Assembly (NCBI RefSeq): GCF_018691265.1 | Contig: NW_024881327.1 | Location: 27,149,936 to 27,213,935 of the forward strand | Length of the DNA: 64,000 nt | Direction: 5' to 3' | Origin: Tyto alba | Taxonomy: Eukaryota; Chordata; Aves; Strigiformes; Tytonidae | Shown: piece after piece, positions 1 to 45,090 of the stretch | Numbering within the stretch: position 1 is the first letter of the stretch | How the letters are laid out: each line of letters begins with the position of its first letter | Position numbers and translations under genes: made by a program | Notes under the pieces: generated by a model | Told to the model about the DNA's origin: nothing | Databases searched by the model: none | Seen by the model: only the letters and a program-made list of their open reading frames with translations

Positions 1-3000
1 AGAGAGGGGTTGGTGATAGACAGGAATCTTCAAAGACAAGCAGACCCCTGAGCTCTGTGCTTTCGGAGTCCATCATCTGAACCTTGAAAGAATAGGTAAA
101 GCAGCTGATGCCTTGGCTAGGTGATCCCTCGGGTCCTGTCCTGAGGCTCTGGTCACTCACCTGTGATGGCCATGGACTTCATGGCCCAAGTTGTCCAAGT
201 CTGGTGTTCATACAGCATGAAGGCTTAGAGGGGTGGCTGAATGAAAGGTGTCACTCACCCTGCGGACCGAGTGATGGCCCTGACAGGAGGAAACAGGGCA
301 GAAATGCTACAGCTGGACTGGCCAGACTCAGTGAGGCCTTGACAGAAAACCAGGAAGATTCTGGGAGAACCTGCAGTTATGTGTCAGTTACTTTGAAAGC
401 TGAAAGGTGGTAGATGATTTAGGACCTGATATGGGTGGAGGTCTAACCGTTTTATTTTGTGTCCTTTACTCTTACTTACGTTGCTGCCTTATATGATTGC
501 AGCAATGTATCATAACTGTAATTGTGTATATTTGACTGCCTCTCAATTGCAGGAGAAGAGTAAATTACAGACAACGTGTTAGAGACATGGTTAGGAAGTT
601 GCATCAGTGCTACTACAGAGAATTTCTTTTTGTGCTTTTTGGCCAATCCAGTGCTGGTGGCTGGCATTTGTTGAGCAGCCAAGTCATGGTTAAAAGATTC
701 TCAGTTTCATGTTTTCCGGGACAGGATTTAAGACTCTCCTCCTTACTTATGTCTGTATCATTTTTCCTCTTTAAATTCTTCTCAAAAGTCAGATCTTGGA
801 TCGGGTCAGACTAGTTCATAATAATAATAATAATCTCTTGCTTTTTATCTCTATTCTAGCCATTTTGGAAGGGTGAATAGAAATATTTGATACTTGCTTT
901 TCTCAGAATAATCATTAAAAAAATGAAGTGAAAGGAGGTAGGGCATTCTTCAACATATCTGACATACTGGAAAATAAAGGGATGGAAAATGTGGCCATCT
1001 AACACCTATCTACAGTAATTATATTTGCATAATCAGTGATTGCTTGGGTGAAAATGTCTCTCAAGAGGGAACTGCAGCAGTATCCAGTGCTTCTTATCGC
1101 TGAATGGCAACGCTGTTTAATAATAATGAAATACAGAAACACCCTTACATTTGGCTTTGGAATATATTCTACCAGGGAAGTTCTCTACAGGGAATGTTGG
1201 CTTAGCCAGGCTTTTCTGAGGTTTTGTGAAGTTGTGGAGCAGCTCCATAAAAGGAGATGTTGATCATGCTGAGACCTTCTATACTTGTGAGAACACAAGT
1301 TCCGTCAGTCACATGCTAATGATATCAGGATTTCCTACATGGAAGAAATAAATAGTATGAACAATAAACAGAGACAGCATGGGCAAGACAAATCTAGCTA
1401 TTTCTTGACAGCCAGGCTGACTTCTTCATGTTTTCATTGAGTTTTTTTCCAAATGGAATGTCCTTTGTATTGTTTAACCCCCCCAACCACACTTCTCTGA
1501 GGGTAAGCAGCACAGTATTTTCATCAGCAAAGAGGAAATACACCAAAGAAACATTTTATCTGCTGGTGGGAATATGAGCTTCTTAAGCTTTAAAGCTACT
1601 ATATTCAGCAGAGGAGTAATTCCAAGTGTACGGAGGTTGAGCTGTTTGATTGTATGTCTTCCTGCATTCTAAGATTACTTTTTTAAAGGAATCGTGTAAT
1701 CATATATTTGTTCCATATCTGACAATGTAAGTCTAGTGTTATAATTTCTTAATATTAGTGTCTTATATGTTAAGTAGGACTAGCTTATTTTTTTTTTTGC
1801 ACTCCATGGAAGCAAGACTTCTTGCCTGGACTGGTCATCCTCATTGTGAGCAAAGAGCAGGGCTTCTAAAACTGTAAATTAAGTTTTTGAAGCATAGGCA
1901 AGTATGAAGTACATATGGCATTTTGAGAAGCATTGTATAGTAGTTTCTGTGTAGTCACTTCCCTTTTGTTATTTTCAGAAAGCAGATACATTTAAAAAAG
2001 TAACCTCCCAACCTTTAGTGTGACTTTGAAGCACTTATTTTTATCTATTTGTTATCCTTATTGGGACATGGTATTTTTATACCTTCATTACTGTTCTAAA
2101 CATATTTCCTTCTATAGGCCTCCCTCTAGAGGCATATATCTATCTTCATAAAAGGGGTGGACCAGCTTTGATAGGTCCCTTGAGTTCACTGGCCTGTGAC
2201 ATTTCCAAATCCTCTGAATACTTGTGTCCAGTTCAGACAGCATGCATGAGTGTGCAGATGAAATACTACTGTTCCTACAGTGAACCTAACATTGTCTACT
2301 ATGTTAGACATCTTCCACCTCCAAAACCAACTGTGAATAATGTCCCTCTGCCTCCTACGGTTTGACATTGCATAATTGGCCACTGCACTAATTTTGCCTT
2401 GTTGTAGCAGAGGCCACTTGTTGGAATGAGTGGTTATGGATGGATTTCTCACAGCTGGCTTATGCCTGCACCCCTACTTCCCAGAAGACTTCAGGGCTTG
2501 AGCTCTCCCTTGATTCTGCATTTATTTCATGTCTGCCATTTACCTGGGTCTAGAGCAAGCCATTTGGCATGCAGAATAAATGCAACACAGTGATGGTGTG
2601 CAAGATGTCCCATTTTAAAGGGAAATCATTGAAATAGGGAGAGGAGAGAAATTGCAGTGGTCTTTTTAGCATTTTTCTTGAGTCATTCCTTCCTGCTTCT
2701 GTGCCCCTTGATTTAATAGTGAGAAATGCTGAGCTAAAACACAGCTGCACACCTGAGAATTTGAAGGCTGCTGGCCATTAATAACTGTTGCTTCTGATGC
2801 AATCTGAAACACTTCTGGAGCAGTACATTTGAATTTAATTTCACACCTGTAAGTTGTTTTCTTTTTATCTGTAAAATATGCAAAGACAGAAAAATCTGAC
2901 GTTAGGCTTAATTTGTTGAATTGGATTGCAAGGTGGGTCAACTTTGAGTTTGCTTCAACATGATATGCTGAATTAAGCCAACTTAAATCACGAAAGGAGA

Positions 3001-5493
3001 CGGCTTAGGCAATATGATTACTAGAATGATGTGCTATGTATCAGAAGGTTTGCTTTATTTTTTCCCAAATGTTAGTTGATTATCTTGTTGGATTCCTGTC
3101 CTTTGTCCCACTGGAACATGTATGCTCATTTTGAACACTCACTGCATGCCAGAATTGGCATGAAAATCTCTGAGTCTTGGAGGAGAGGAGGATTCAGAGA
3201 AAGTAATAAAGCCTCTCCTCTAAGGAATTTCTGTCATTCTGGATGAAAAGATGCGTATCATCTTGCTTTGTCCCACAACCTCAGTTAACCAGCAGATGGG
3301 ATCCAAGCAATATATGTGTACTGCCACTGGACACAGAAAGCTGTGTAGATACATTACAGAAGTGACGAGTTTTTTTAGTCTTTGTATATTGTTGTGCAGG
3401 AAAAAAGACCTGGAGAGGAGATTTTTTCAATATAATTACACGGAGTGTTGAATTCTGTGCTTTGTGAAAAAGCAAGTTGTGTTTGGATCCTCCTGTTCTG
3501 CATTGACTAGCCTGGCAGCCCTGAAGCTGCTAGGCCTGCTGTGCAGTGACAGAGGGAGAAGCAATACTTGCTGCTGTACCAAGTGTTGTAGGCTTGAGTA
3601 TCTCAATTTTTGGTATCTGCATGAATGTATGCTTTACTTTAGGCAGTCAAATTTCCAGTAAGGGATACCATAAAATAAACAGAAGACTTAAAATGATTTT
3701 TTTTTTGTTTGATAAGAATTCCAAGGTTGCATACTTGGTGCAAATTATTTTTCAGCATAACATGGTATAGCTTTGTAGCTCAGCTCATGGTAATATTTGC
3801 AATCTGATTTTTAATGCTTCACTGAAATGCCTAATCTATTTTTCTTCCCCTCCTCCCCCAATTTAAAAAAAAAAACACTTGTTGGGTCTTCCTTTTTTTT
3901 AGGGTTTTGGGTTTTTTTGGGGGGTTAAATAACAGTTACAGCTTTATCTGAACATAGTTCCTGTCATTCTTCCTGATGCTGACCATGACATGTGTGAATT
4001 CTTCATGCAAGTTTTCTCTGCCTGCTTTCTTCGTAACATACATAAGAGACAGAGTACTAAATGTGTTTTAAGTGCTGATGAAACTTCCATGTCTTCCATG
4101 GGTAGTAACTATTGTGTTTCTAGAGTGCTGAAATTGTGGCAGCTATATTTGAAGTTGCTCTTTGCATCTGTTTATAAGACTGTGTTTTCAGTTGCTTATG
4201 ATTGTGCCAGACTTGCTGTTTGGACTGAAATTTCCATCTTCAGGAGAGTAAGAATTGGAGCATCTCAATTCAGTAATTACTAATTATTTTCACAATGTGT
4301 GAACAGTGTTGATCTTTCAGAAGCTGAACTCTGGACTGGCTGTTCTTAGCAAGTCAAAATTTTTGTTGCAAATTAATTCAGGGTGATCCATAAACTGCTG
4401 CCATTTTTTATTTGCTCCGGATTCCAATAGAAATTTCCTCTCCTAATCAGAGACTCGTTTCTCCCAAAAGTGAAAGGTCTCCATAGATTCACCATCATTT
4501 TGCTCTCAGAAGTGCATCGTTCGTGTGTTTCCCTTTGCCATGTAGTAGAGCACATTGCAAATTTCTGTGCTGGGCTTTAATTTTTAGCCTCTTCTGCCTC
4601 AGTAAAGGAAAATGGGTTTGGTCAATTCCTTCAGTAACAGCCACCTTAAAAAGGTCCACTTGTGTGTGGACTGTGCTGTTGATACCTACTGCTTTTACAC
4701 ATGGACTAAAGCCCAGTACTTGCCACCTCCAGTTATGAGCTGTTCTTTCACAGAGCTTCCTCTCTGGAGTGTTTGAACTACAGCATATTTCCATGCATTG
4801 TTAATTTGAGCAGCACCTGCTGAGCACTGTGGGCACTCCTTTCCTTCTTTAAAATCTTCATAATTATCAATTTAGGCAAGCCAAATCTTCTCGGATGTCT
4901 GTGCTTTTGACCTTGCTTTTTCAGGGCTTCTGCTAGCCTTGGTCAAAGAAGTCCCTTCAACACAGACCCCATCTTGGCCCAGGGATGGGTTTCACCTTTG
5001 TCTTCTTTGTCCTGCCTCAGCACAAACTTGTGTTGCCTGTGCAGCATCCCAGTTTCTCTGGAAACTTGGTGAAATGTGGTGATAGCCACAAAATTACGGG
5101 AGCACTTCAGCCAACAGAGTGAGGGAGCAGATGAGATGATGCATTGGCAACTATTTCCCTCATTGGTTTTAATAATAATTTAAACTCGGCAAGGGGGAAG
5201 CCTTCCTTCATCTGTATTCAAGTTATTTTTTGTAAAGAAGAGTAGATTAAACCTAGGATTGCAACTGATTTGAAACTTTATAAAGAAAGAAGGGATACTT
5301 TTTCCTAAGCAATTTTACTGTACTCTGTGCACTTCTACCAGTGTAGATCTTTATACACTCTCATTTTTCAAATTACTTTTGCAGTTAGAGCAACATCAGT
5401 ATCATAAGTGGAAAAGAAACCGAAGTCTCTACTGAAAGAGAGTTAGGTAAATTGATTATCTTTTACATAATGTTTTTTGCTTTTCTCTTATAG
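1..5493 (+). other. TEC: TEC intron (5' part of gene outside window)
   Basis: No exon is visible here on either strand. The short open frames lack splice-site context and resemble no family. The first coding exon(s) of TEC (about 46 residues, start of the PH domain) were looked for and not found, so they should lie upstream of the window. A short AAT microsatellite (819-834) and ordinary poly-T tracts are the only repeats seen. Confidence 0.7.
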
Positions 5494-21218
<15,725 letters not shown>

Positions 21219-22031
21219 AAAAAAAAAACAGCAGCACAAGTACAGGAAGGAAGCCACTTTCCAGAGATGTGGCTTCACCATTTCTTTACAAAAGCTTGAT
21301 CCTGTAAGCTGCTGGATGCTTCTGAACAACGTGGGGAACACGTAACATCTGATTCACTCCAGCACAAGGAGAGTTTTACATGATGGTGGGAAATGGGCAC
21401 AGTATCTTCAGCAATACCAGCAGTCTCTATATTTTCTCTGAAAAGTCAGCACTGCATAGCTGGCAAGTTGAGCTCTTTATGGAGGAAGAGAGAGAATGTG
21501 GCCAAAGCCCAGCAGCCTAATTTGCATTTAATGGGCTAGGTTCATGTACATACAGTCCACATTTCTGAGTTTCTCTCTCTTTACACAGGCAATAGTATTA
21601 GTAGTGATTTGCATGCTTAAAAATTGAAGGTATCTATAAATGGCTATTTACTGACATTGAAATGTTTCCAGAGATCCTCCAGAAACATTGTTTTTCTCAG
21701 TTGATGGGTGTTTTATGACACATCAAAAAACACAAAAAGTGCCTCTCTCATTTGCACAGAGTAGGTTGTTAACAGCACAGTCGAACACTCACATACACAG
21801 CCATGGTAACACTCAAAAAGCTTTGCTTCAGAACTGAGTTGTGATATGCCCCAAGCCCTTCTAGGCTGTTTGGTCAACCAGAGACCTCATACTGTTAGTC
21901 TTGACATTACTCATGAAAAATAAGTCCAAGATTCATCACAACTGTCTGTCAGTGTACCATAGTACCTTGGTTTGGATTAATTATAAAATAATTTATATGT
22001 TGTATGTATTGTAAATATATAAATTCCATGC

Positions 22032-22040
22032 ATTTATTTA
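22032..22040 (+). promoter_or_regulatory. AU-rich element in TEC 3'UTR
   Basis: Two overlapping ATTTA pentamers (ATTTATTTA) in the presumed TEC 3'UTR, typical of mRNA-decay elements bound by TTP or HuR-class proteins. Function is inferred. Confidence 0.4.
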
Positions 22041-23298
22041 TATAAAGTGTGTTTTCCTCTTGAAATTTTCAAGCACAAGTTTGTCCTGCCTTTGCTTACT
22101 TACACAACTCAATACATGGGTTTGTAAATGAGTGAAAGTAAGCTCTCAAGTGTGTTTAAGGAGGGCTTCTCTTTCTGTCTGTTACTTATATGTACAGCAA
22201 TCTAACCTTTCTGTTCTTAACAGAAAATGTCATAGTACACATGTATGTAAATAAGCTAAATGCTAACTGTTGTTTGGAACCGACTACTATGTTGCCAATA
22301 ATTTGCTGTTAGTGCATTATAAGCCAAACTCATCATTCATGTGAATATGGTGTTATAATAGTCCGTGTGTGTGTATACATATATATCTGTGTATACACAC
22401 TCTATACTAAATACGTATAGTAGTATGAATATAAGTTTAAATTAACTTGGCCATGAGGAAATGTTCATTGCAGAAACGCCTAAACTCTCTTCAGAAGTTA
22501 CATGCCCTGTCCCCCATGCTAGAGGCTAATATCTCCACAGCCCTGCTGAAGCCTGTTTCAATTAATCTAACTGATACCAGTGAATATGAGTATTTGCACT
22601 TCAGCTTTGCTCTAGCCACCTCCTCAGTAACTCTATTATGTGGGGTTTTTTTTGTTACTTGTGCTGTTATGCCATGTGTAATAGAAAACAGACTGCACAA
22701 AAATGTACTTTTTAAAATTTTTTTTGCAGGTAGGCACAGAGGAGTATAGGGCTGTTTATTTCCAATCAAATTATTAAAGGTAACTATAGTTAGCTTACTT
22801 CAATGCAACAATGGAATGTATTATTTCTGTAATCAATTTTGGAGATGCTTAGATCCCTGCACTGCTTTGTCTAAACCTTTATGTTTAAAAGGAGGAAACC
22901 TCTTGTTTCTTGGAAGAAGTGCTTTCCTATTCTCATACTATTCCACTGAAAAATTACTGGTTGTCAGAAAAGGTTTAAATAGCTATTTCATTTTTCTTAA
23001 TGGCAAAGTCTCAGAAGATTATCACAACTATGCAAACCACCCTGTCAAAGTGTTGAGTCCAAACCACTACCCAATCAATACCAGCAGCATGTATTATTAA
23101 AGGGGAAAATCTAGGGGTTTCTACCTGTAGTAGAACAAGGACTGTGGAAGATCTAAGGTAAGCCAACCTCATCTTTCCTTCCCTTATTGTTCCTTTGCAC
23201 CCCAGTTTCTCAGTGGAGACCCTGCAAAGTATGGTGCTGCCAATACTTTTGACAATACAGCATGAAAAATTCTATAGTAATGCTTCCCTTAAAACACA

Positions 23299-23304
23299 AA
23301 TAAA
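23299..23304 (+). promoter_or_regulatory. Candidate TEC poly(A) signal AATAAA
   Basis: First canonical AATAAA on the + strand after the TEC stop, about 2.1 kb downstream. Earlier variant hexamers could be used instead. Confidence 0.35.
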
Positions 23305-23981
23305 GCATGGGAAAATCAGGAGATTAATAGTTTTCAATGAACCTTAAGCCTGTTTCTTTACAATAATTATATATTTATCATTAATTTGTATGATAAAACA
23401 CACCCTGACCATGTGGACTTTTGGCAGCAGTTTCCTCAGTGAAGTGGGTGCTTTGAATCCAACCCTTTCACCTGCTCCTTCTCAGTACCTGAAGATAATT
23501 TCTGCATACCTGCCATCGGGTTTGATTCTTACTTAGGATGTCAGGAACTGTGAGGTACCTAGTTTCTACATGAATGCATTTTTTCTGTTAAAGGTAGCCT
23601 TAGATGGTTAATTTTGGAAAGGATCAGAACAACTCTAGAGACAGCTGTCTTGCTGACTCTCCTGGTGTCTTCAAAGGCCAGTTGAAATGCTGCACCAGCC
23701 TTTCATCTGGATGAGCTTGCTCAAGCAACTTCAGTCCTTCTTCCTAGTTTTACTATAACTGAATTTTTTCTAATGTTGGGTTCAAAAATTCATCTGAGCA
23801 AAACCAAATGCTGTGATTTATGTCTGCTGTATTTTTTTTTTTAAGAAATACTTGGCCCTACTGATGACGTTTTAATATTTTTTTTTTCCCTGTACAGTGT
23901 GTGTTTGATACTAGAAAGCAGACACTTTTTTTCACCTTTATTTTTTTATTAACAGATGTGAGACTAGTATCTAGTCTGTTT

Positions 23982-24027
<46 letters not shown>

Positions 24028-26382
24028 GGTAAGTAGGCGGGATCAAGCAGTATTTGTGGTTTATCATATTTCATATCAGTGAAGAGCTCAGCTAGGGCTG
24101 TTGTACTGGCACAACTGATGAAGAGAGGCTTACATGTTCATCTGAATGTAAGCAGAAAACCAGACATGATTCTTTCTACCTGTAAGTAAACTGGGCTGCG
24201 TATTTTGATCTTGCAGTTTTGTTTTGTGCAGCAGCAATGTATTTAGTAAATGAGCTATTTAAATATTGCCATAAAAATTTCAGCTAGCTTTCTCTTGCCC
24301 TGCTCAGGTGATGTCTGTTCAGACTGTTTGTCCTGACTTTCAAAATTACTGCACAGATATGAATCCATTGGATGGATTCAGCAAAGCAACTATTTTTGCA
24401 TTCAGATAGGGAGATATTCCCGCATACTGCTCTTAAAAGCATGTACAGCACAGACATGACTAAAAAGTTTGGTAGAACTAGACTTGTCTTTTGTCCAGAG
24501 CTGAATTAACTCACAAGAAAGACAGAAATCCTTAGCTTGCACAAGTGAAAAGCTGAAAGTTTGTCTTTTAAGGTATTATTAGAAATTAATTGTACAGTGG
24601 TTTTCTCCTAGTTTATTGATTCTTCTAGTACTGTTGAAAACTGACAGATCAGGAAGCATACCATGTGTTACAGTAAAGATTTGGGTTTGATGGGTGAAGC
24701 TGAGTTTGTAGTGTTGAACACAGCTAACTTGCTGCCCCACTGCAAGAGCAAGAACTTCTTGCCAAACATGCTAAAAGAGGGCAAGTCTTAGATATGGACT
24801 ACATGGTTTTCAAGTTAGTAGTGCCTTGAGAAACAGTGAATCAGTAAAAGAAACTTGAGCCAAGAAAGCTATGAAATAATAAAACTATAAAATGCAAATT
24901 ATAAAAATTAATATCTAACTTACTGCTTTTTTTTTTGATACTACTTCCCCAAGGCTGCAAATTAGGGTTATAAATGAAGATAGGAGGAAGGTTACATATA
25001 TGAGAGGTTGTGAACTGGCAACCTCTGCAGACAGTGTTACCAACCCAAAACATATTGCTGGATGTTGTGGGACTTCATCAGGCCAGTTATTGGCAACAGT
25101 GGACCATCTCAAAGGACTTGAGTGTTTTCACTATGCCTTCTCTGTTTTTGTAGGACTATCTGCTTCTTAAGTAAAAAGCTGTTCCTGACAGCTGACCAAT
25201 CTTCTTTTTCTTCCTCTAGCATCCCATCTGCCCCATTGTGCACAGATAAATTTGTTTTCAGGCCTCTAAGTTGGTTATCAAAATGTCAGCTACAAATTTT
25301 GAGGTTATTTGCAAGTCTAGCTTCACACCAGTTTCCTAGTATTTCCATTTCATCTGCATGCTTCTCTTGCCACGGTATCTTCTCTTGTTTCAAAACTCTG
25401 CATGCTAAAAGGTCTGATGTGGGGCATTGTAATTCAGTAGGCTATCACGGCTCTGTGCTAGTGTTGGGATTCATATTTGTTAACCTGTCACCAGGGAGAT
25501 AATATGACACTCTTTTAAAAACAAGTGTCTTCCTCCTAATATAGTCATTTCCAGAAAGAAGATGACATGAGTGGTGAAAAGGGCTATGTTTTTTGTTACT
25601 GTGTTAAATTATTTGTAGAATTGTCTGAGGTTGCAAGCTTTCATCAGAAATTGGAGAAATCAAATTCTCAACACAATTGAAGAGGGAAGATGCGGCATAT
25701 TCTAGATTCAACAGCTCAAATACTGGTTTGATTTAAACCTAGGTTTTAAGCTACTAACTTTAATTGCTCCATGATGATTTACCGTGAGGATCAAAGCCAA
25801 ATGTGTTTTGGGAACTTATGTCATGATAGAACTCTGGGAAATGTGGGCTGAAAGGTCTAGTGGGGCTGTGCATGCTGGAGAAACCTTCCTTCCTGTGGAT
25901 TGAAAAGAAGCAAGATTTGACTACTTCTGGAATTTTGGGGAAAATTGTTGGTTAGGTAGGAAACAGAGAAGTGGGACTTGAAAATAATGAAAGGTTCATA
26001 AGTACTTTATTTTAACAGACTTCAGAAATGATTTACTGTTAAAAATTATGGAATAGTTCTTTCTGTTAGCCTTTTTTTTTTTTTTTTTTCAGTGTCCTAT
26101 CAAAGCAGTCTGTTATTCTTAACATGGTGAATGTTATTGGTGTCTCTGTTCTCTTCAAAATATGGAATCCAAAATGTAATTTTCTTGCTGAAGCACAACT
26201 CCCACTGATACCATCACTGTCTAATTTTTAAGTTACGAACTCTTCAGTGTGGCTATTTGAGTTAGGGGCCATGGGGTCAAGGCTGTTTAATATGTGTGTG
26301 ACTAACACCCTTTGACAAATCCAGAGTGTTTTGCTTAAGAAAAGATCCTTGGTCCAAAATTGAAGGAAATTGTATGGAATAG
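23305..26382. other. TEC-TXK intergenic DNA, no gene seen
   Basis: No supported exon. A 35-nt T run lies at 23987-24021 followed by an A run, and a further long T run near 26071. Open frames are short and resemble nothing known. Confidence 0.6.
23987..24021. repeat. Poly-T tract (35 nt)
   Basis: Pure run of T, followed at once by a short A run. Likely a retroposon tail in antisense or simple slippage; prone to sequencing length error. Confidence 0.85.
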
Positions 26383-26966
26383 TGTCCTGGTTTGGTCTGG
26401 AATGTAGTTAATGTTTCTTCTTAGTAGCTAGACTAATGCTGTGGTTTGGATTCATTATGGGATTTGGTATGAGAAGAATGCTGATAACACACTGATGTTT
26501 TCAATCATTGCTGAGATTTCAAGGACTCTCCAACTCCTCATGTCCTGCCTGTGGTCAGGCGCACAAGAAGCAGGGAGGGAGCACGGACAGAGCACCAGAC
26601 CCAAATTGGCCAATGAAATATTCCATGTCATGTAATGTCTTGCTCAGTATCTAGAGGAGGGGTGGCTGGGAAGGGGCTCTCTCTCTCTCTCTCTTCCAGT
26701 ACTGTGATTGCAGGATCTTGGTATTTTGGGATCACTACCTGGGAACAGACTGGGTGTCAGTGGGTGGTGAGCAATCACGTTGTGCCTTGCCCATTTATAC
26801 TTTCTATTATTGTTAATGTTTTATTTTATTACCATTATTAAATCTTTATTATCTCAACCTGAAAGTCTCCCTCTACCCCTTCAATTCACTCCCCCATTCC
26901 CAGGTGGGGGTGGCTGGGTGAGCAGCTGCATGGTGTTTGGTTGCCAACTGGGTTCACACCACAACT
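26383..26966 (+). mobile_element. Solo LTR between TEC and TXK, avian ERVL-like
   Basis: Starts TGTCCTGGTTTGG and runs in parallel with the copy at 50433-51024 over its whole length (shared words include GGTATGAGAAGAATGCTGATA and AAGGACTCTCCAACTCCTCATG in near-identical form). It has an ATTAAA poly(A) signal at 26837-26842 and an internal CT repeat at about 26677-26694; the TATA region is decayed to TATCTAGAGG. The 3' end near CACCACAAC is worn, and a target duplication is not clear. No internal retroviral genes. Confidence 0.88.
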
Positions 26967-29900
26967 AGTTCCACTGATTTCAGTGATTTGTGTTAGGGCA
27001 TAGCAGAAAGGAACATCAAGAAGAAGTACTTGAAACAAGTAAATTCTAAGAATCTGTTTTCAATTCCTTATGTGCATTTTAAAAGGTAACATTTTTTTCA
27101 GTTTGCATTAAAATGCAGAGTTTCAAGTATTTATTATTATTTCTTAGTTGGTCTGATGGCTGTTGAATAGAAGAGAAAGGAAGGAAGAGCCTGAGTCACA
27201 GGAAGGTGTGTGTAGTGATGAGGAGGTTCAGGCAGGAAATGCAGGCTTCCTGCAGCGCTGCGGCGAGCATTGCTGTGGCACCTGGAGCCACAGGGCAAAC
27301 ATCTTCCTCGGCTGCTAGCAGAAGTTCAAGATGCAAGCCAGTTTAATCAAATTATTCATTCAGTGTATCAAAGCTTTTGCCTTTTGCAGTGTTGGCCGAG
27401 CCTTTCTTAAAACAGCATCGCAGAGCAGCTTCGGGCCTTTCTGTAGTGAGTTATGAACACAAGAAATAAGATTTAAATCAAGAGGAGAAAAAGTGTTGTG
27501 CAAGAAACTTACCAGTGACTAGAGAGTATGTAAAATGCATAGATCAATACATAGATCTTTGCTTGAGATGCTGAAATTCCAATCCATCAGGTCAAAACTT
27601 CCTGACTTAAGTCATTTTACCTAAAGCAGGACTTAGCTCCCCAGAATTGAAGGCCTTTCTCTGCCTGTGTACCTTGATGCTTCCTGGCAGACTTGATAAA
27701 TTTCCAAAAAGAAATTAACAGTTTGCACTGCATTGATTTATGCTCATATTAATTCCTACTGAATTAATTCCACAAGCGCTCTAGGACTAGCACATGGACA
27801 AAAGAATTTCAGATATGGTGAGGATGCTGAGAACAGGTAATGTAAAGACTTCACTTTCAAAGAGCTTGTAATGATCTTTTTTAGGATGATCAGTATCTGC
27901 TGGGTTGATAGGCTGTGATTTGACACTTAAAATAACCGGATAGGGAGAACTATGCAAAGTTTGTGCTGCTCCTCCAGAGCCAGCTATTCAGTTATAGGCT
28001 CGTAAAGAAAAGCAAGACGGAATTACATGTCCATAAGATCAGTCTGAACCCCTCACTTTTTGTGGTAACAGACAAATCTTTAAAATCTTATTCAAGATCA
28101 TTCTAGCATTACACAGAAATGCCATAGTCCTGCTTCTAAATATTTCTGTTAAGTGTTCTGTAAGGAGAGCAAATTATCTAATGAGGAATAATGTATTTAA
28201 TTAGACTAGATGGTTTAATCAGAAGAAACAGATGAGATTTCAAATATCATATTCTTTTTTGCACATCATTAAATACTTCATAAACATTGATTAAAGTTCA
28301 TGGCACCCAAGAGTTTTTTCACCTGTGGTGTTCACTGTTTATGGAGCAGTTTTAAACAGCTGAGGGCCAGTTCAATGTACATGGGAGAATTATGCAGCAA
28401 ATAAATTGTATTGCCCGTATCTTTTTAGCCTGGTTTCTTTAAAGAAGATTGTTGGTGCCATCTGGCTTGAGTATTTGTAATCACTGCATTTTGCACAGCT
28501 GTCAGTGGAAAATTTTATCAAACAGTTGATAGTGTCTTCTGATTAATGGAGACTCACCAGCTTCTCACATGATTGGTTCTTTACAGGATGAAACAGTCTA
28601 AGGGAAGTTGCCCCACAACTTTCAAGATAAACAGTCTAACAAAAATACTTGTGAGACAGGTCTCTTCCTCTTCCAACTAAGAACTAGTGTTAGTGCAAGA
28701 TTTGTTAAATTATGTACCTTTCATAGAGAAAATAATTAAATTTTCATTGACTAGTAAGGTTGCTTAATGTTTTGAGTGCTAGGATGCATACCCTCAGTGA
28801 ACTTGGCTCGCAGGACACCAGAAGGGACATCCTATTTATTTCGGACTGGATTAGGTCATTAGGATCAACAAGCTAAAAACCCCATGAGGGAAAAACAAAT
28901 AAAGTGGAAGAAACTGGTGGGACTGTACAAAGAAATGTCATGTGAAATAGAAATCAGCAAAATACCAAGACTTTGGGAAGCCTGTTTCGAATAACCTTGA
29001 GGCCTCTTTTCATACTATGACCTCTGTGGCAGGGAAAAATAGGACACATGGGAGTGGGCTATAAAGTTTATTTTCTGTTAGTGCAGCTGAATATGAAGGG
29101 AGCCTTGCCTCTACATGCCTGGCTCTCATGCTTCCTAAGAGACTGTATATCACACCCAAGAGCTGAGCCCGTCCTGCTGGTGCTGCTGCCCTCCCATCGG
29201 CGATGCCTGATGGTGGGACAGTTCAGGGAGCTGACCTGGCAGAGAGCGAATCCCTGACAGCTTAGTATCCCATCTTGCTTGGTTGGAGATGAACCACGCT
29301 ATAGAGGGGAAGGGGATGGGACCATAGCTGCTGCAGCTTGGCTCAAACTGCCCCAGAAACACAAGCTGGGAAAAGTAGGTCTCAGCCTGAGTAGAAGTGG
29401 ACTATAGCAGGTGTCAACCATTTATTTAACATATTCAAAACTCCTTAATGTCTTCTGACCTATTTAATATCATATCTTCTCTGCTGCTCCTACAATTGAC
29501 TTTTCTCTAAATGTACTATGTATGTGATGAAGTGTCCAATGTATTTTTCTCAGGATTATCAACCACTTGGAACATAAGTGTAAAGCACATCTTTTGTTAG
29601 CACTTTAAACCTGGGCTAATGCATATATTTATATATATGACTGCAACAGAAACAGGAAAATCAGTATTAATTCAAAGAACTGAATGTAGTCTGTCTCCTT
29701 TAATAAGCCTTACAATAAGAAAAAGCTTGTTATGCAAGTGTGGTTTTGTGTTTGGCTTGAATGATCTAAAAATTATGTCAGTTCTGAAGGGGATGGTTCT
29801 CCACCTCCTGTTCCTGATGATGTTCTCTTCTTTGCTGCACTGGTTAGAGCTTGTACAGGGTGGTGTGATCGGTCATATCAGTACTGATCTGGCTGACAAG

Positions 29901-30166
29901 GTCTCTTTTTAATTTTTTTCTGATTTAGTGAGCTGACTTAACTCATCACGTGGCTTCATAATTACAAAGACATTGTAAGGGAGACAGTGGGAACAAATAG
30001 TAGGGTGGGAGAAAAGATCTGCTGTGGTTGGTGGGTGCAAATTCAGTCTTAATGATTTTGCTAGATATCTCACGGCAAGATGGAGCTAATACTGGGGCTA
30101 AGCACATATGGTAGTCCTTAATTCTGTAAGTTTTATGAACAAACAGAAACACTGCAAATACGGAAA
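26967..30166. other. Upstream region of TXK
   Basis: No exon or clear repeat recognised. The TXK promoter should lie in the last few hundred bases before 30167; no TATA box or CpG island is obvious there. Confidence 0.5.

Positions 30167-45090
<14,924 letters not shown>

Larger units (their letters stand above)
21219..23304 (+). other. TEC: Probable TEC 3'UTR
   Basis: Non-coding, A/T-rich DNA after the TEC stop. Contains an AU-rich element ATTTATTTA at 22032-22040, next to a variant poly(A) hexamer TATAAA (about 22041-22046) followed by a GT/T-rich stretch; further hexamers are ATTAAA at 22773-22778 and AATAAA at 23299-23304. Which one is used cannot be told from sequence alone. Confidence 0.5.

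Noticed and set aside
587..814. Open frame with a stretch REFLFVLFGQ that slightly recalls the PH-domain ERLFVLT strand of TEC
   Set aside because: Only a few residues agree, there is no splice context, and the rest does not match the PH start.
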